A stretch of DNA of 22,838 bases from a virus. Positions 1 to 7,121 of the stretch are shown here, in pieces (position 1 is the first letter of the stretch; the number at the start of each line of letters is the position of its first letter). The stretch spans positions 1 through 22,838 of IMG/VR virus record IMGVR_UViG_3300046499_000319, one strand, 5' to 3'. The position numbers and the translations under genes were made by a program. The notes below the pieces were generated by a model. That model was given only the letters and a program-made list of their open reading frames with translations, had not been told where the DNA came from and did no database searches.

Positions 1-1905
1 GTGTTGCCGAACGCGCAGGCAGTCGACCGCCTCGCCGCCGAAACCGTCGACCTACTCACCGAGCGGCACCGCAGCATTCTGCGCGCCGTCGACGACGGAT
101 ACCGCGCCATCGTCGCCGAGGTGACCGCCACGCCCCTACTCGGCACCGGCACCCGCCGCCAGGCCACCCAAGACGCCATGACGCGTTTCGCGGACCGCGG
201 CATCAGCAGTTTCACGGACCGCGCCGGCCGCCGTTGGCAGCTCACCTCTTACGCGGAAATGGCCGTCCGTACGTCCGTGGGGCGTGCGGCGACCGAGGCG
301 CACATGCGCACCCTCGGAGACGCGGGCGTAGACCTGGTGATCGTGTCCAACGCCCCGCGCGAGTGCCCGCTCTGCCGCCCATGGGAAGGCAAGATCCTCT
401 CGATTGGCGGGGGCGGGGCGCGCACGGTCGAGGTCGAGCACGCCATCGACGACGGCCGCATGATCCGCGTGGACGTCGCCGGAAGCCTCGACGAGGCCCG
501 CCGCTCAGGGTTGCAGCACCCCAACTGTCGGCACTCCGTGTCCGCATACACGCCCGGTATCACTCGCGCCGACCAGGCCGAGCCGGACCCGGAAGGGTAC
601 GAGGCAGGACAGCGGCAACGCGCCATCGAGCGGAACATCCGCAAGCACAAGAACCGCGCCGCCGCAGCCGTCACCCCCGAAGCCAAGCAGGCCGCGAACG
701 CCAAGGTGCGCCAGTGGCAAGGCGCCATGCGCGACCACCTGAACGCGCACCCCGACTTGCGCCGCAACCCCAAGCGCGAGCAGCCCGGAGCATCGAACCT
801 TCCCGCACCGTCCCGCACGATCCCCGACGAGGCGCAGCAGGCCGCACGCATCCGTTCCGGCGACCACCTCACCCCGAGCGAGATGACCGACGACCAGCTC
901 AGCGCCGCGATGCGGCACGGCGAGTTGACCGAACGCGACCGCGCCCGCATCGAGACCGAGGCGGACCGCCGCGACCGACAGGCCCTGTTGGACCGCGCCG
1001 CCCCGGGCGGACGGCTCACAGACGACCTGCTCGGCCTGTCGGACGACGAGCTCGGCCGCGTGTTCGGCGACCTCGACGACCGCGACGCACTGCGCGTCAT
1101 GTCCGAGCTGGACCGCCGCGACCGCGCCGGACAGCTCCCCGGCGTACGCCGCGACCTTGTGGGCCTCTCGGACGACGAGCTCGCCAGCCGCTACCGCAAC
1201 GCACCCAACGACCATGCAGGACTCGCCGAGGAGGCCGCACGCCGCGACCTGCTCGCCGAGCACTTCCCCGGCGGTGAGCTCGGCGCCGACCTCACCCAGA
1301 CGTCAGACGACGCGCTCGGGTGGTGCATGCAGTACGCCGACAGCGGCGAAATCCTCCGCATCGCCGACGAGATGGACCGCCGCGACGCCGTGGCCATGCC
1401 CGCGCCCGCGGCGACCGGTGACGCCGTCCTCGACCTGCTCGCCGACCGGAACGCCCTCGCCGACGCCATGGACCCCGCACCCGATCCGGACGGGTGGGGC
1501 GCCCTCGCCGACGATGCCGCATTCGCCACCCAGTTGGCCGAGGCGGTCGCCCGCCAGTCCGCCCGCGATGCCGCCATGGCCGAGGGCGCAGCGCCCGTGA
1601 TCACCCGCGCCGCCGCCCGCGCCATGTACGACGAATACGTGTACCGGCAGTACCTCCAGGCCGAGGACGACCTACGGGGCGTACTGCTCAACAAGAGGGC
1701 CGAGGTCGCGGGCAGGGCGCCTATCACCCTGTTCAGCGGTCCCGCGCGTATCGCCCATGCGCACGCGTCGGACGAGTTGAAGGAGTGGTGGGCCGAACAC
1801 GGCCGGTTGACTCAGGCCGAGTTCATCGAGAAAGCCACCGGCCAAGAGCAGCGTTGGGCAGCCGGGGCCCGCAAGAATGAATCGGACCACCAGAACCGAC
1901 GCTGA
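1..1905 (+). CDS. MuF-type minor capsid protein with C-terminal repeat region
   Basis: Minor capsid protein of the Phage_min_cap2/Mu gpF group, which normally sits at the portal inside the head. The diagnostic part is visible: a CPLC pair (C122, C125) followed about 50 residues later by HPNCRH (H173, C176, H178). Residues 1-190 form the MuF-like domain. Residues about 291-462 hold four degenerate repeats of roughly 35 residues, each opening with a DD-x-L or SDDEL motif and ending in RRD. The C-terminal ~100 residues (from YDEYVYRQYL) are a Tyr/Trp-rich segment that I recall in other Streptomyces phage homologues. A GTG lies at base 1, but no upstream sequence is available, so the true start may lie outside the window. 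It leads the head gene cluster, where a portal gene would be expected just upstream. Confidence 0.85.
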   Translation: MLPNAQAVDRLAAETVDLLTERHRSILRAVDDGYRAIVAEVTATPLLGTGTRRQATQDAMTRFADRGISSFTDRAGRRWQLTSYAEMAVRTSVGRAATEAHMRTLGDAGVDLVIVSNAPRECPLCRPWEGKILSIGGGGARTVEVEHAIDDGRMIRVDVAGSLDEARRSGLQHPNCRHSVSAYTPGITRADQAEPDPEGYEAGQRQRAIERNIRKHKNRAAAAVTPEAKQAANAKVRQWQGAMRDHLNAHPDLRRNPKREQPGASNLPAPSRTIPDEAQQAARIRSGDHLTPSEMTDDQLSAAMRHGELTERDRARIETEADRRDRQALLDRAAPGGRLTDDLLGLSDDELGRVFGDLDDRDALRVMSELDRRDRAGQLPGVRRDLVGLSDDELASRYRNAPNDHAGLAEEAARRDLLAEHFPGGELGADLTQTSDDALGWCMQYADSGEILRIADEMDRRDAVAMPAPAATGDAVLDLLADRNALADAMDPAPDPDGWGALADDAAFATQLAEAVARQSARDAAMAEGAAPVITRAAARAMYDEYVYRQYLQAEDDLRGVLLNKRAEVAGRAPITLFSGPARIAHAHASDELKEWWAEHGRLTQAEFIEKATGQEQRWAAGARKNESDHQNRR

Positions 1906-1922
1906 GACACGGGGGCAACGAC

Positions 1923-2093
1923 ATGGGTACACGGCAGGACATCGCGCAAGCGATCCAGCAAGGGCAGGAAGCCGGCAGGACCGGCGAGCCGCCCACCGTG
2001 TGCCCGTACGGCGCCGCCGACATCCTGCGCACCGCGTGGATACGCGGGTACGCGCAGACCGCGCCGTCCCCGACACAGGGCGACGACGCGTAG
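1923..2093 (+). CDS. Rmf/CrpP-fold small protein
   Basis: A 56-aa protein that starts at ATG 1923, 17 bp after the minor capsid stop, and ends with TAG at 2091-2093. Its layout matches ribosome modulation factor: an N-terminal helix with a Q-x-G-x-E-A-G motif, then CPY (residues 27-29), then R-x-AW-x-RGY. E. coli RMF has the same spacing (Q-x-G-x-x-A-G, CPY, R-x-x-W-x-x-G). RMF dimerises stationary-phase 70S ribosomes. The related CrpP was reported as a ciprofloxacin-modifying enzyme, a claim that has been disputed. Whether this phage protein binds ribosomes is inference. It sits between capsid genes and is followed at once by a terminator hairpin, so it is likely made late together with the head proteins. 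Confidence 0.7.
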   Translation: MGTRQDIAQAIQQGQEAGRTGEPPTVCPYGAADILRTAWIRGYAQTAPSPTQGDDA

Positions 2094-2115
2094 CACCCGT
2101 TCCACCACACACCGA

Positions 2116-2142
2116 AGGGCCCGCCAGGTGCGGGCCCTTTTC
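2116..2142 (+). terminator. Rho-independent-type terminator
   Basis: A perfect 10-bp GC-rich stem (2116-2125 with 2131-2140) closes a 5-nt loop and is followed by TT. It lies 22 bp after the Rmf-like gene and before the scaffold gene. A 13-bp piece of it (CCGCCAGGTGCGG, 2122-2134) is repeated directly at 2161-2173. I see no promoter between it and the scaffold gene, so it may reduce rather than stop transcription into the capsid genes. Confidence 0.7.
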
Positions 2143-2204
2143 CGTGTGCCCGTTTCCGGCCCGCCAGGTGCGGACCGGCCGAGTCTCCCCAGGAGGGCGA
2201 CACC

Positions 2205-2915
2205 ATGAGCGACACCGCTACCCCCGCCGCCGGAACCGGCACGGAAGGCGCCCCCGCCGGCGCCCCCGCCACGCCGGCCGCACCGGCGACCCCCGCCGCA
2301 CCGGCCACGCCCGCAACCCCCGCAGCCCCCGCCGCCCCCGCGACGCCGGCCGCGCCGCAGGGCGAGGACACCGCCGCACAGATCGCGCGACTTACCTCCG
2401 AGCTCGCCGCCGCGCGCGCCGAGGCCGGTAAGACCCGCGTGACCGCCAAGCAGACGGCCGCCGACCAAGCCCGCGCCGACCTCGCCAAGCAGGTCATGAG
2501 CCTGCTCGACCCGAACGCGGCACAGGAACAGGCCACCCCCGAGCAGCTCGTCGAGCGGCTCACCGAGCAGCAGGCCCGCGCCCGCAACGCCGAAATGCGC
2601 CTCGCCGTATTCGGCGCCGCCGCCGCGGCCGGCGCCGACCCGCAGGCCCTCAACGACTCGGTCACTTTCCGCGACTCCCTCGCCAACATCGACCCGACCG
2701 ACACCGCCGCCGTCACGGCCGCCATCACGGCCGCCGTCGCCGCGAACCCGCGCCTTGCCGCACAGCTCCCCACCGGGCCCGCCCGGGGCGGAGTCGAGTT
2801 CGGGGGCACCCCCGGCGGCGAGGTCACCCGCGAGCAGTTCGCCGCCATGGACTACCGCGCGCGCACCGCGCTGTACCAGTCCGACCCCGACACGTACCGG
2901 CGCCTCGCCGGATAA
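2205..2915 (+). CDS. Capsid scaffolding protein
   Basis: A 236-aa protein starting at ATG 2205 after a good ribosome site (AGGAGGG, 2191). It acts, by inference, as the internal scaffold on which the major capsid protein assembles. The N-terminal ~50 residues are a low-complexity Ala/Pro/Thr run (APATP-type repeats). Residues about 55-135 are Ala/Glu/Arg/Gln rich and look like a long helix or coiled coil, and the C-terminus carries a short GGEVTREQF...YRAR stretch of the kind that contacts capsid subunits. Size, composition and its position just before the major capsid gene all fit the scaffold family; no protease domain is visible. The repetitive GCC-CCC-GCC coding at 2215-2350 is prone to slippage. 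Confidence 0.75.
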   Translation: MSDTATPAAGTGTEGAPAGAPATPAAPATPAAPATPATPAAPAAPATPAAPQGEDTAAQIARLTSELAAARAEAGKTRVTAKQTAADQARADLAKQVMSLLDPNAAQEQATPEQLVERLTEQQARARNAEMRLAVFGAAAAAGADPQALNDSVTFRDSLANIDPTDTAAVTAAITAAVAANPRLAAQLPTGPARGGVEFGGTPGGEVTREQFAAMDYRARTALYQSDPDTYRRLAG

Positions 2916-2978
2916 GCCCGGCGCCCGCCGGGCCCCATCAAAGCCCGGCACCGCGCCGGCAGATAAGGAGCAGGCATC

Positions 2979-3842
2979 ATGCCTCAGACCACCGCAGCCC
3001 AGATGATCGTTCCCGAGGTGTGGGGCGACATGGCGCAGGCCGCCTTCACCGGACAGGTCCGCGTTGCCGGATCGTCCGCCGTCGTCGAGGACAACACCCT
3101 CGAAGGCGCGCCCGGCAGCACCGTGCACTTCCCGAAGTGGGGCGCCCTCGCCGACCTCGACGACCTCACCGAGGGCACGCCGATGACCACGGCGCAGATG
3201 GCTACCTCGAACAGCACGGCCACCATCAAGGAGGCCGGTAAGGCCGTCGAGATCACCGACAAGGCGCGTCTCGTGTCGCTCGGCGACCCGGAGGCCGAGG
3301 CCCGCCGCCAGTTCGGCATTCTCGCCGCGCGCAAGGTCGACGCGGCGCTGATCGCGCAGGCGCAGGCCGACGAGACCGCGCAGGGTGGCAGCAACCCGTT
3401 CACGTTCACCATCGCGGCTGGTGGAGGAAAGACCAAGCTCACGTGGCTGGACTACATCGTTCCGTCCATCGGCCAGTTCGGCGACGAGTGGGAGCCGTCC
3501 GACTTCGCTGGTCTGTGGATCAACTCCGCCCAGCTCGGCGACATCTTCAGTGACTCCCAGTTCATCAACGCCGCCACCCTGGGAGCCAACGGGACCCCGG
3601 TCACGACCGGCCAGGTCGGCGAGATCGCGGGCGTGCCCGTGCTCGTCACGAACCGTCTCGCCGCGAAGAAGTTCCTTCTCATGAAGAAGGGCGCGCTCGG
3701 TCTGCTCTACAAGCGCCGCCCGCTGGTCGAGTCGGACCGCGACATCCTCGCCCGCTCGACCGTCGTCACCACGACCATGCACTACGCCGTCAAGCGCCTC
3801 GACGACCGCGCCGTGTGCGTCGGCACGATCCCCGCGACCTGA
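2979..3842 (+). CDS. Major capsid protein (N4-gp56-like)
   Basis: A 287-aa protein starting at ATG 2979 behind AAGGAG. Forms the icosahedral shell. The N-terminal segment (VPEVWGDMAQAAFTGQ) and the block around residues 45-100 (PGSTVHFPKW, DDLTEG, KEAGKAVEITD) match the N4-gp56 family of major capsid proteins, which have an HK97-type fold. The middle carries A-R-K-V-D-A-A-L-I (residues ~110-120) and the C-terminal part ends with a beta-rich MHYAVKRLDDRAVCVG segment. Length is normal for the family and no N-terminal pro-segment is evident, which agrees with a separate scaffold gene upstream. The gene is 63 bp from the scaffold and is the first of a run of tightly packed head genes. Confidence 0.85.
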   Translation: MPQTTAAQMIVPEVWGDMAQAAFTGQVRVAGSSAVVEDNTLEGAPGSTVHFPKWGALADLDDLTEGTPMTTAQMATSNSTATIKEAGKAVEITDKARLVSLGDPEAEARRQFGILAARKVDAALIAQAQADETAQGGSNPFTFTIAAGGGKTKLTWLDYIVPSIGQFGDEWEPSDFAGLWINSAQLGDIFSDSQFINAATLGANGTPVTTGQVGEIAGVPVLVTNRLAAKKFLLMKKGALGLLYKRRPLVESDRDILARSTVVTTTMHYAVKRLDDRAVCVGTIPAT

Positions 3843-3883
3843 TCGGACGCCACCCCACCAGCCCCAGGAAGGGAGGCGCCCGC

Positions 3884-4057
3884 ATGATGCTGCGCCGACA
3901 CCACAAGCGCGACGCCGACGAGGCGCCGCAGACCCCCGAGGACGGACCGGCCACCATGCCGCCGGACCCCGAGCCCGAGCCGGACCCCGAGCCGGACGCC
4001 CCGCAGGACACAAAGCCCGCGGGGCGTTCCGCTTCCCGCAAGAAGGGTGATGCCTGA
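3884..4057 (+). CDS. Small acidic Pro/Glu/Asp-repeat protein
   Basis: A 57-aa protein. I chose ATG 3884 over ATG 3887 because GGGAGG at 3871-3876 gives a 7-nt spacing. It is basic at both ends (RRHHKR; SRKKG) and has an acidic proline-rich centre built from EPEPDPEPD-type units, so it is probably disordered. No family is recognised. Its stop overlaps the next start (TGATG at 4055-4059), which suggests coupled translation. Genes of this kind after the major capsid gene are common in Streptomyces phages and are mostly unassigned; a head accessory role is only inferred from position. Confidence 0.6.
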   Translation: MMLRRHHKRDADEAPQTPEDGPATMPPDPEPEPDPEPDAPQDTKPAGRSASRKKGDA

Positions 4058-4404
4058 TGCCTCGTACCACCCTCACCGCGCAGACCGTCAGCGCGGCGAC
4101 GCCGCGCGTACCGCTGACGTTCGGCCCCGTCGACGCCGTCAACGGCGTGCAGTGGCCCTACACCGGCCGCCGCCGACTGATCGTGAACAACGCCTCGGCC
4201 AGCCCGGTCACGGTCACCGTGCGCACCCGCACGCCGTTTGCCGTGGCGGGGCTCACCGTCCCCAACCGCATCGTCACGGTCGCCGCCGGAGCACTCGCGT
4301 TCATCATCGAATCCGCCGAGGCGCGCAACGCCACCGACGGAATGGTCTACGTGGACTTTTCCGCCGCGACGTCCGTCACCGCCGCCCTGATCGACGAGCA
4401 GTAA
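4057..4404 (+). CDS. Probable head decoration/structural protein
   Basis: A 115-aa protein starting at ATG 4057, overlapping the previous stop by 1 nt. The sequence is almost wholly beta-prone: RRLIVNNAS, PVTVTVRTRTPF, NRIVTVAAG and MVYVDFSAATSVTAALI, with very few helices. This resembles the small all-beta proteins encoded after the capsid gene in many actinophages, which are proposed to decorate the head or plug the neck. No catalytic residues, signal peptide or membrane segment. The assignment rests on fold impression and gene order; it could equally be another head-completion protein. Confidence 0.55.
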   Translation: MPRTTLTAQTVSAATPRVPLTFGPVDAVNGVQWPYTGRRRLIVNNASASPVTVTVRTRTPFAVAGLTVPNRIVTVAAGALAFIIESAEARNATDGMVYVDFSAATSVTAALIDEQ

Positions 4405-4416
4405 GGGGGAGGGCCG

Positions 4417-4800
4417 GTGGCGTACGCAACCGCGGCAGATCTTGCCGCATGGACCGGGAAACCGGCCCCGACCGACGCCGAGCGGCTGCTCGCCCGCGCG
4501 TCCGAGGACATCGACGCCGCCCTGTTGACGGCCGTCTACACCACGGACGACGCGGGCATGCCGACCGACCCGAACATCGTCGCCGCCCTTGCCGATGCGA
4601 CATGCGCACACGTCGAGTACCAGCAGGCGAGCGGCGACGACGGCACCGGCGCCGCGGGCAAGTGGGGCAGCGTCTCACTCGGCCCGGTCAGTCTTTCCGG
4701 GCGCACCGATACCACCACCGCGCCGGGTGGCCTCGACCTCGCCCCGCGCGCGTGGCGGGCCCTGGCACGAGCAGGCCTTACCCCGGGGGTGGTGTGGTGA
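4417..4800 (+). CDS. Head-tail connector protein (gp6/gp15-like)
   Basis: A 127-aa protein starting at GTG 4417 after GGGGGAGGG. The first 75 residues are helical (YATAADLAAWTG, DAERLLARASEDIDAALL, DPNIVAALADATCAHVEY) and match the helical connector (HK97 gp6 / SPP1 gp15 class) that forms the ring under the portal. The C-terminal half is a Gly/Ser-rich loop (SLGPVSLSGR) followed by the APRAWRALARAGL helix, a usual ending for Streptomyces phage versions. Its stop overlaps the next gene's start (GTGA, 4797-4800). Position between capsid and tail genes supports the call. Confidence 0.75.
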   Translation: MAYATAADLAAWTGKPAPTDAERLLARASEDIDAALLTAVYTTDDAGMPTDPNIVAALADATCAHVEYQQASGDDGTGAAGKWGSVSLGPVSLSGRTDTTTAPGGLDLAPRAWRALARAGLTPGVVW

Positions 4801-5114
4801 CCGCGCTCCCCGCGTGGCTGCTGTGCCACACGATCACCATCGAGCCGTACCGCGGAAGCGGGGCGTATGGGCCTGTCTACGACGGGCCGGCCGCCGCGGC
4901 TGCACTGGTCGCCGAGACCGTCAAGCACGTCCGCGACTCGACGGGGGCCGTCGTCGTCTCGACCGCGCAGATTTACGCGGGCCCCGACCTCGATTGCCCC
5001 GTCGGGTCCCGCGTGATCCTTCCCGACGGGCGGATCACCAGGGCCCTCACTGTCGCCGCCCACACCGCGCCGGGGCTCCCCGTCCCGGAATCAACGGAGG
5101 TGTATTGCGAGTGA
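4797..5114 (+). CDS. Head closure / head-tail adaptor protein
   Basis: A 105-aa protein read from GTG 4797, which overlaps the stop of the connector gene by 4 nt. Starting here leaves out a long open stretch upstream in the same frame that lies over other genes. The predicted protein is beta-rich (HTITIEPY, AAALVAETVKHVRD, VVVSTAQIYAG, GSRVILPDGR, ALTVAAHTAPG) and has the size and layout of the SPP1 gp16-type head-closure proteins that seal the connector once DNA is packaged. It is the second of four consecutive connector/completion genes joined by 4-nt overlaps, consistent with stoichiometric co-translation. Confidence 0.65.
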   Translation: MTALPAWLLCHTITIEPYRGSGAYGPVYDGPAAAAALVAETVKHVRDSTGAVVVSTAQIYAGPDLDCPVGSRVILPDGRITRALTVAAHTAPGLPVPESTEVYCE

Positions 5115-5458
5115 GCCGCGCGCAGATCAGATGGGACGGAGACGCCGCCCTCGCCCACATACGGGCCGCAGCCGTACGGGGCGTACGCGTGGGCGGCGAG
5201 CACCTGTTGCAGGTCTCCCGCGAACGCGTGCCCATCGAGGAAGCCACGTTGGAGCGCTCCGGAGTCGTGTCCGTCGACGAGTCATCCATGACGTCCGCCG
5301 TCAGCTACGACACCCCGTATGCCGTGCGCCAACACGAGGAACTCAGCTACCGCCACGACCCCGGCAGGACAGCGAAGTACCTCGAACGCCCGTTGCGCGA
5401 GGAGAAAGACACGATCCTCGCCATCATCGCCGCGCAGGTACGGAGGGCGCTCCGGTGA
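5111..5458 (+). CDS. HK97 gp10-like tail completion protein
   Basis: A 115-aa protein. GTG 5111 is preferred because it makes the usual 4-nt overlap (GTGA) with the preceding gene and has GGAGG at 5096-5100; TTG 5105 is possible but less likely. The sequence contains VRVGGEHLLQVSRERVPIEEATLERSG in pieces followed by SYDTPYAVRQHE and a C-terminal RTAKYLERPL helix. This is the pattern of the HK97 gp10-like family: an N-terminal helix, a strand pair ending in a YAxxxHE motif, and a terminal helix with L-x-x-P. These proteins join the head connector to the tail. It overlaps the next gene by 4 nt. Confidence 0.75.
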   Translation: MSRAQIRWDGDAALAHIRAAAVRGVRVGGEHLLQVSRERVPIEEATLERSGVVSVDESSMTSAVSYDTPYAVRQHEELSYRHDPGRTAKYLERPLREEKDTILAIIAAQVRRALR

Positions 5459-5889
5459 CGTTCCTTGTCGATGTGGTCGACGGCATCGCCCGCCTGCTCG
5501 ACACCGCCGGCGCCGCCACCTACCGGCCCACCGGCATCTACACCGCCACCGAGACAGCGATCACGGACACCGTCATGTCCGACAGTCCAGACCGCGCCGT
5601 CGTCCTCACTGCCTACGACACCGCCGACGACCCCGCCCTCACTGACTGCACGGTGTTCCTACAGGTACGCACCCGCGCCAGACAGGATCCGCGCGAGGTC
5701 GTCGCCCTCGACGAGGCCGTGTTCGCCGCGCTGCACGGCCTACGAGACCAGCAGTTCGGCACCGCCCATGTGCAGCTCATCAAGCGCGAGAACACCGCGC
5801 CGATGGGCGCCGACGCCAACGGCCGCCACGAGCGGACCAGTAACTACACGCTGCGCGCCCAACGCCCGCAGTCCGACCGCCTCGAATAG
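5455..5889 (+). CDS. Tail terminator protein
   Basis: A 144-aa protein starting at GTG 5455 (GTGA overlap with the preceding stop). Mixed alpha/beta: an N-terminal helix (VDVVDGIARLLDTAG), strands VVLTAYDT and CTVFLQVRTRA, a helix (EVVALDEAVFAALHGL) and a final strand pair (HVQLIKRENTAPMGAD, TSNYTLRAQR). This is the order seen in minor capsid/tail terminator proteins of siphophages (lambda gpU and SPP1 gp17 class), which cap the tail tube and set its attachment to the head. It sits directly before the tail tube gene, where this function is usually encoded. Confidence 0.7.
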   Translation: MTFLVDVVDGIARLLDTAGAATYRPTGIYTATETAITDTVMSDSPDRAVVLTAYDTADDPALTDCTVFLQVRTRARQDPREVVALDEAVFAALHGLRDQQFGTAHVQLIKRENTAPMGADANGRHERTSNYTLRAQRPQSDRLE

Positions 5890-5898
5890 GAGGGCCCC

Positions 5899-6375
5899 AT
5901 GTCCACCCCTGTTGAGACAGAGACCGCGCTCGCGCGCCGGTACCGGCTCGAACTGGACACCAGCACCAACGGCACGCCCGCATGGGCGATCGTCCCCGGC
6001 ATCAACGACTTTGCGCCCAAGGTCGACCAGACGCAGCAGGACAGCACCACGTACGAGGACGACGGTTGGGCCGATCAGACGGCGACCGCGTACGCGTGGA
6101 GCATCGAGGCGACGATGTTGCACCGGTGCCACCCCACGACCAAGGCTTTCAACGCCGCTCAGGAACAGCTCAGGCTCGCCGCGGAGAACTTTGGTGACGC
6201 GGGCAAGGTCCACGTTCGTTGGTACGACCGCGAGGGCCGCGACGAGGCGTACGAGGGGTACGCCCTGGTCCAGTGGGAGCAGGACGGCACCGCTACCGAC
6301 GACCTCGACTCCGTCAAGGTGACGCTTACCGGCAAGGGCAAGCGTACGAAGATCACCAACCCGCTCGCGCCGTAG
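5899..6375 (+). CDS. Major tail tube protein
   Basis: A 158-aa protein starting at ATG 5899 after AGGAGG. It forms the stacked rings of the non-contractile tail tube. Features: RRYRLELDT and WAIVPGINDFAPKVDQT near the N-terminus, then TTYEDDGW (residues ~50-57), then a central helix (TTKAFNAAQEQLRLAAE), then strands VHVRWYDREG, YALVQWEQDG and DSVKVTLTGKGKRT. This strand-helix-strand layout and the GxxDF..xV start are typical of phage major tail proteins. Its place between the tail terminator and the frameshifted tail chaperone is the conserved siphovirus order. Confidence 0.8.
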   Translation: MSTPVETETALARRYRLELDTSTNGTPAWAIVPGINDFAPKVDQTQQDSTTYEDDGWADQTATAYAWSIEATMLHRCHPTTKAFNAAQEQLRLAAENFGDAGKVHVRWYDREGRDEAYEGYALVQWEQDGTATDDLDSVKVTLTGKGKRTKITNPLAP

Positions 6376-6387
6376 GAAGGCTGACCA

Positions 6388-6873
6388 ATGGCCTTTCAGG
6401 CACTGGGGGAGTTGCTCGACGAAACGCTCGCGCTCCCCATCAACGGCAAGACGTACACCGTGCCGCCGCCGTCCGCGGCAACCGGTCTCCGCGTGCAGGC
6501 CATCATGCAGGCCGCCGCGGTCGCCGCAGACGGCGGGCAGGTCGACGATGCCGTCCTCGCCGACGCCGCCGAGCGCGACATGTACCGCGACGTCCTCGGC
6601 ACCGCACACGCCGAGATGGTCGCCGATGACGTCGCATGGCCGACGCTCAAACACAGCGCGGTGACCGCGATGGTGTGGATTGTGCAGAACAAGGACGCCG
6701 CCGAACGCTACTGGAATTCCGGCGGCGACCCTTCTCGACTGGCCCCGAACCGGCAGCAGCGCCGCAGCTCATCGGATGCGGCGAACAAGACCCGGTCTCG
6801 GGGCTCTTCGAGTGGTACGAAGCCCCGCCAGGGCAACCGCGCCGGCGGAAAGAAGCCCGCGCCCCGGAAGTGA
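6388..6873 (+). CDS. Tail assembly chaperone, short form (gpG-like)
   Basis: A 161-aa protein starting at ATG 6388. It coats the tape measure protein during tail assembly (lambda gpG role). Residues 1-125 are the folded domain: GELLDETLALPINGKTY, PPPSAATGLRVQAIMQAA, then helices to KDAAERYWNSGGDPS. Residues from APNRQQRR onward are basic and Ser-rich, a usual tail for this family in actinophages. The gene lies between the tail tube and tape measure genes. The same start should also give a longer product by -1 slippage (see next entry). Confidence 0.8.
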   Translation: MAFQALGELLDETLALPINGKTYTVPPPSAATGLRVQAIMQAAAVAADGGQVDDAVLADAAERDMYRDVLGTAHAEMVADDVAWPTLKHSAVTAMVWIVQNKDAAERYWNSGGDPSRLAPNRQQRRSSSDAANKTRSRGSSSGTKPRQGNRAGGKKPAPRK

Positions 6874-7070
6874 AGTGGTCGCAGATCCTCGACGAGTGGC
6901 CGCTCGTCGAGGCCGACCTACAGGAGTTCTACGGCCTCGACGTCGGGGCGCCGGGCCTGCTCGCCGCCCGTTCGTGGCGGTGGCTACGCGTCCGCATCCT
7001 CGGCCTGCTCTCCGCGGACTCCCGCATCAACCGCCTGTTGTACCCGCCGCCCGACGCCCCCCAGGGCTGA
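6388..7070 (+). CDS. Tail assembly chaperone, frameshifted long form (gpGT-like)
   Basis: The -1 frame stays open to TGA 7068-7070 and encodes a plausible helical domain (KWSQILDEWPLVEADLQEF, ARSWRWLRVRILGL, SRINRLLYPPPDAP) like gpT domains of actinophage chaperones. It has no start or ribosome site of its own, so it is expected to be reached by programmed -1 frameshifting, as in lambda G-GT. The best slip site I find is CGGAAAG at 6846-6852 in frame as GGA-AAG, with a perfect A-site re-pairing (AAG to AAA) and an imperfect P-site. This would give 227 residues. CCCTTCT at ~6728-6734 is a weaker alternative. The exact site is unproven. Confidence 0.65.
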
Positions 7071-7121
7071 TAACTCCACACCGCGCCACCGCGCGCCCCC
7101 TACCCGAGAGGAGGCCCGCAC

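Noticed and set aside
1-1905. A MuF polymorphic toxin with a C-terminal effector
   Set aside because: MuF proteins can carry toxins, but the last ~100 residues look like the ordinary conserved C-terminus of Streptomyces phage homologues, and no toxin motif or immunity gene is visible. The repeat block is reported instead.
1812-4142. A 776-codon minus-strand open frame opposite the scaffold and capsid genes
   Set aside because: Third-position GC bias in the plus-strand genes opens long antisense frames. The product is low-complexity Gly/Arg/Val with no family features, and the plus-strand genes are clearly real.
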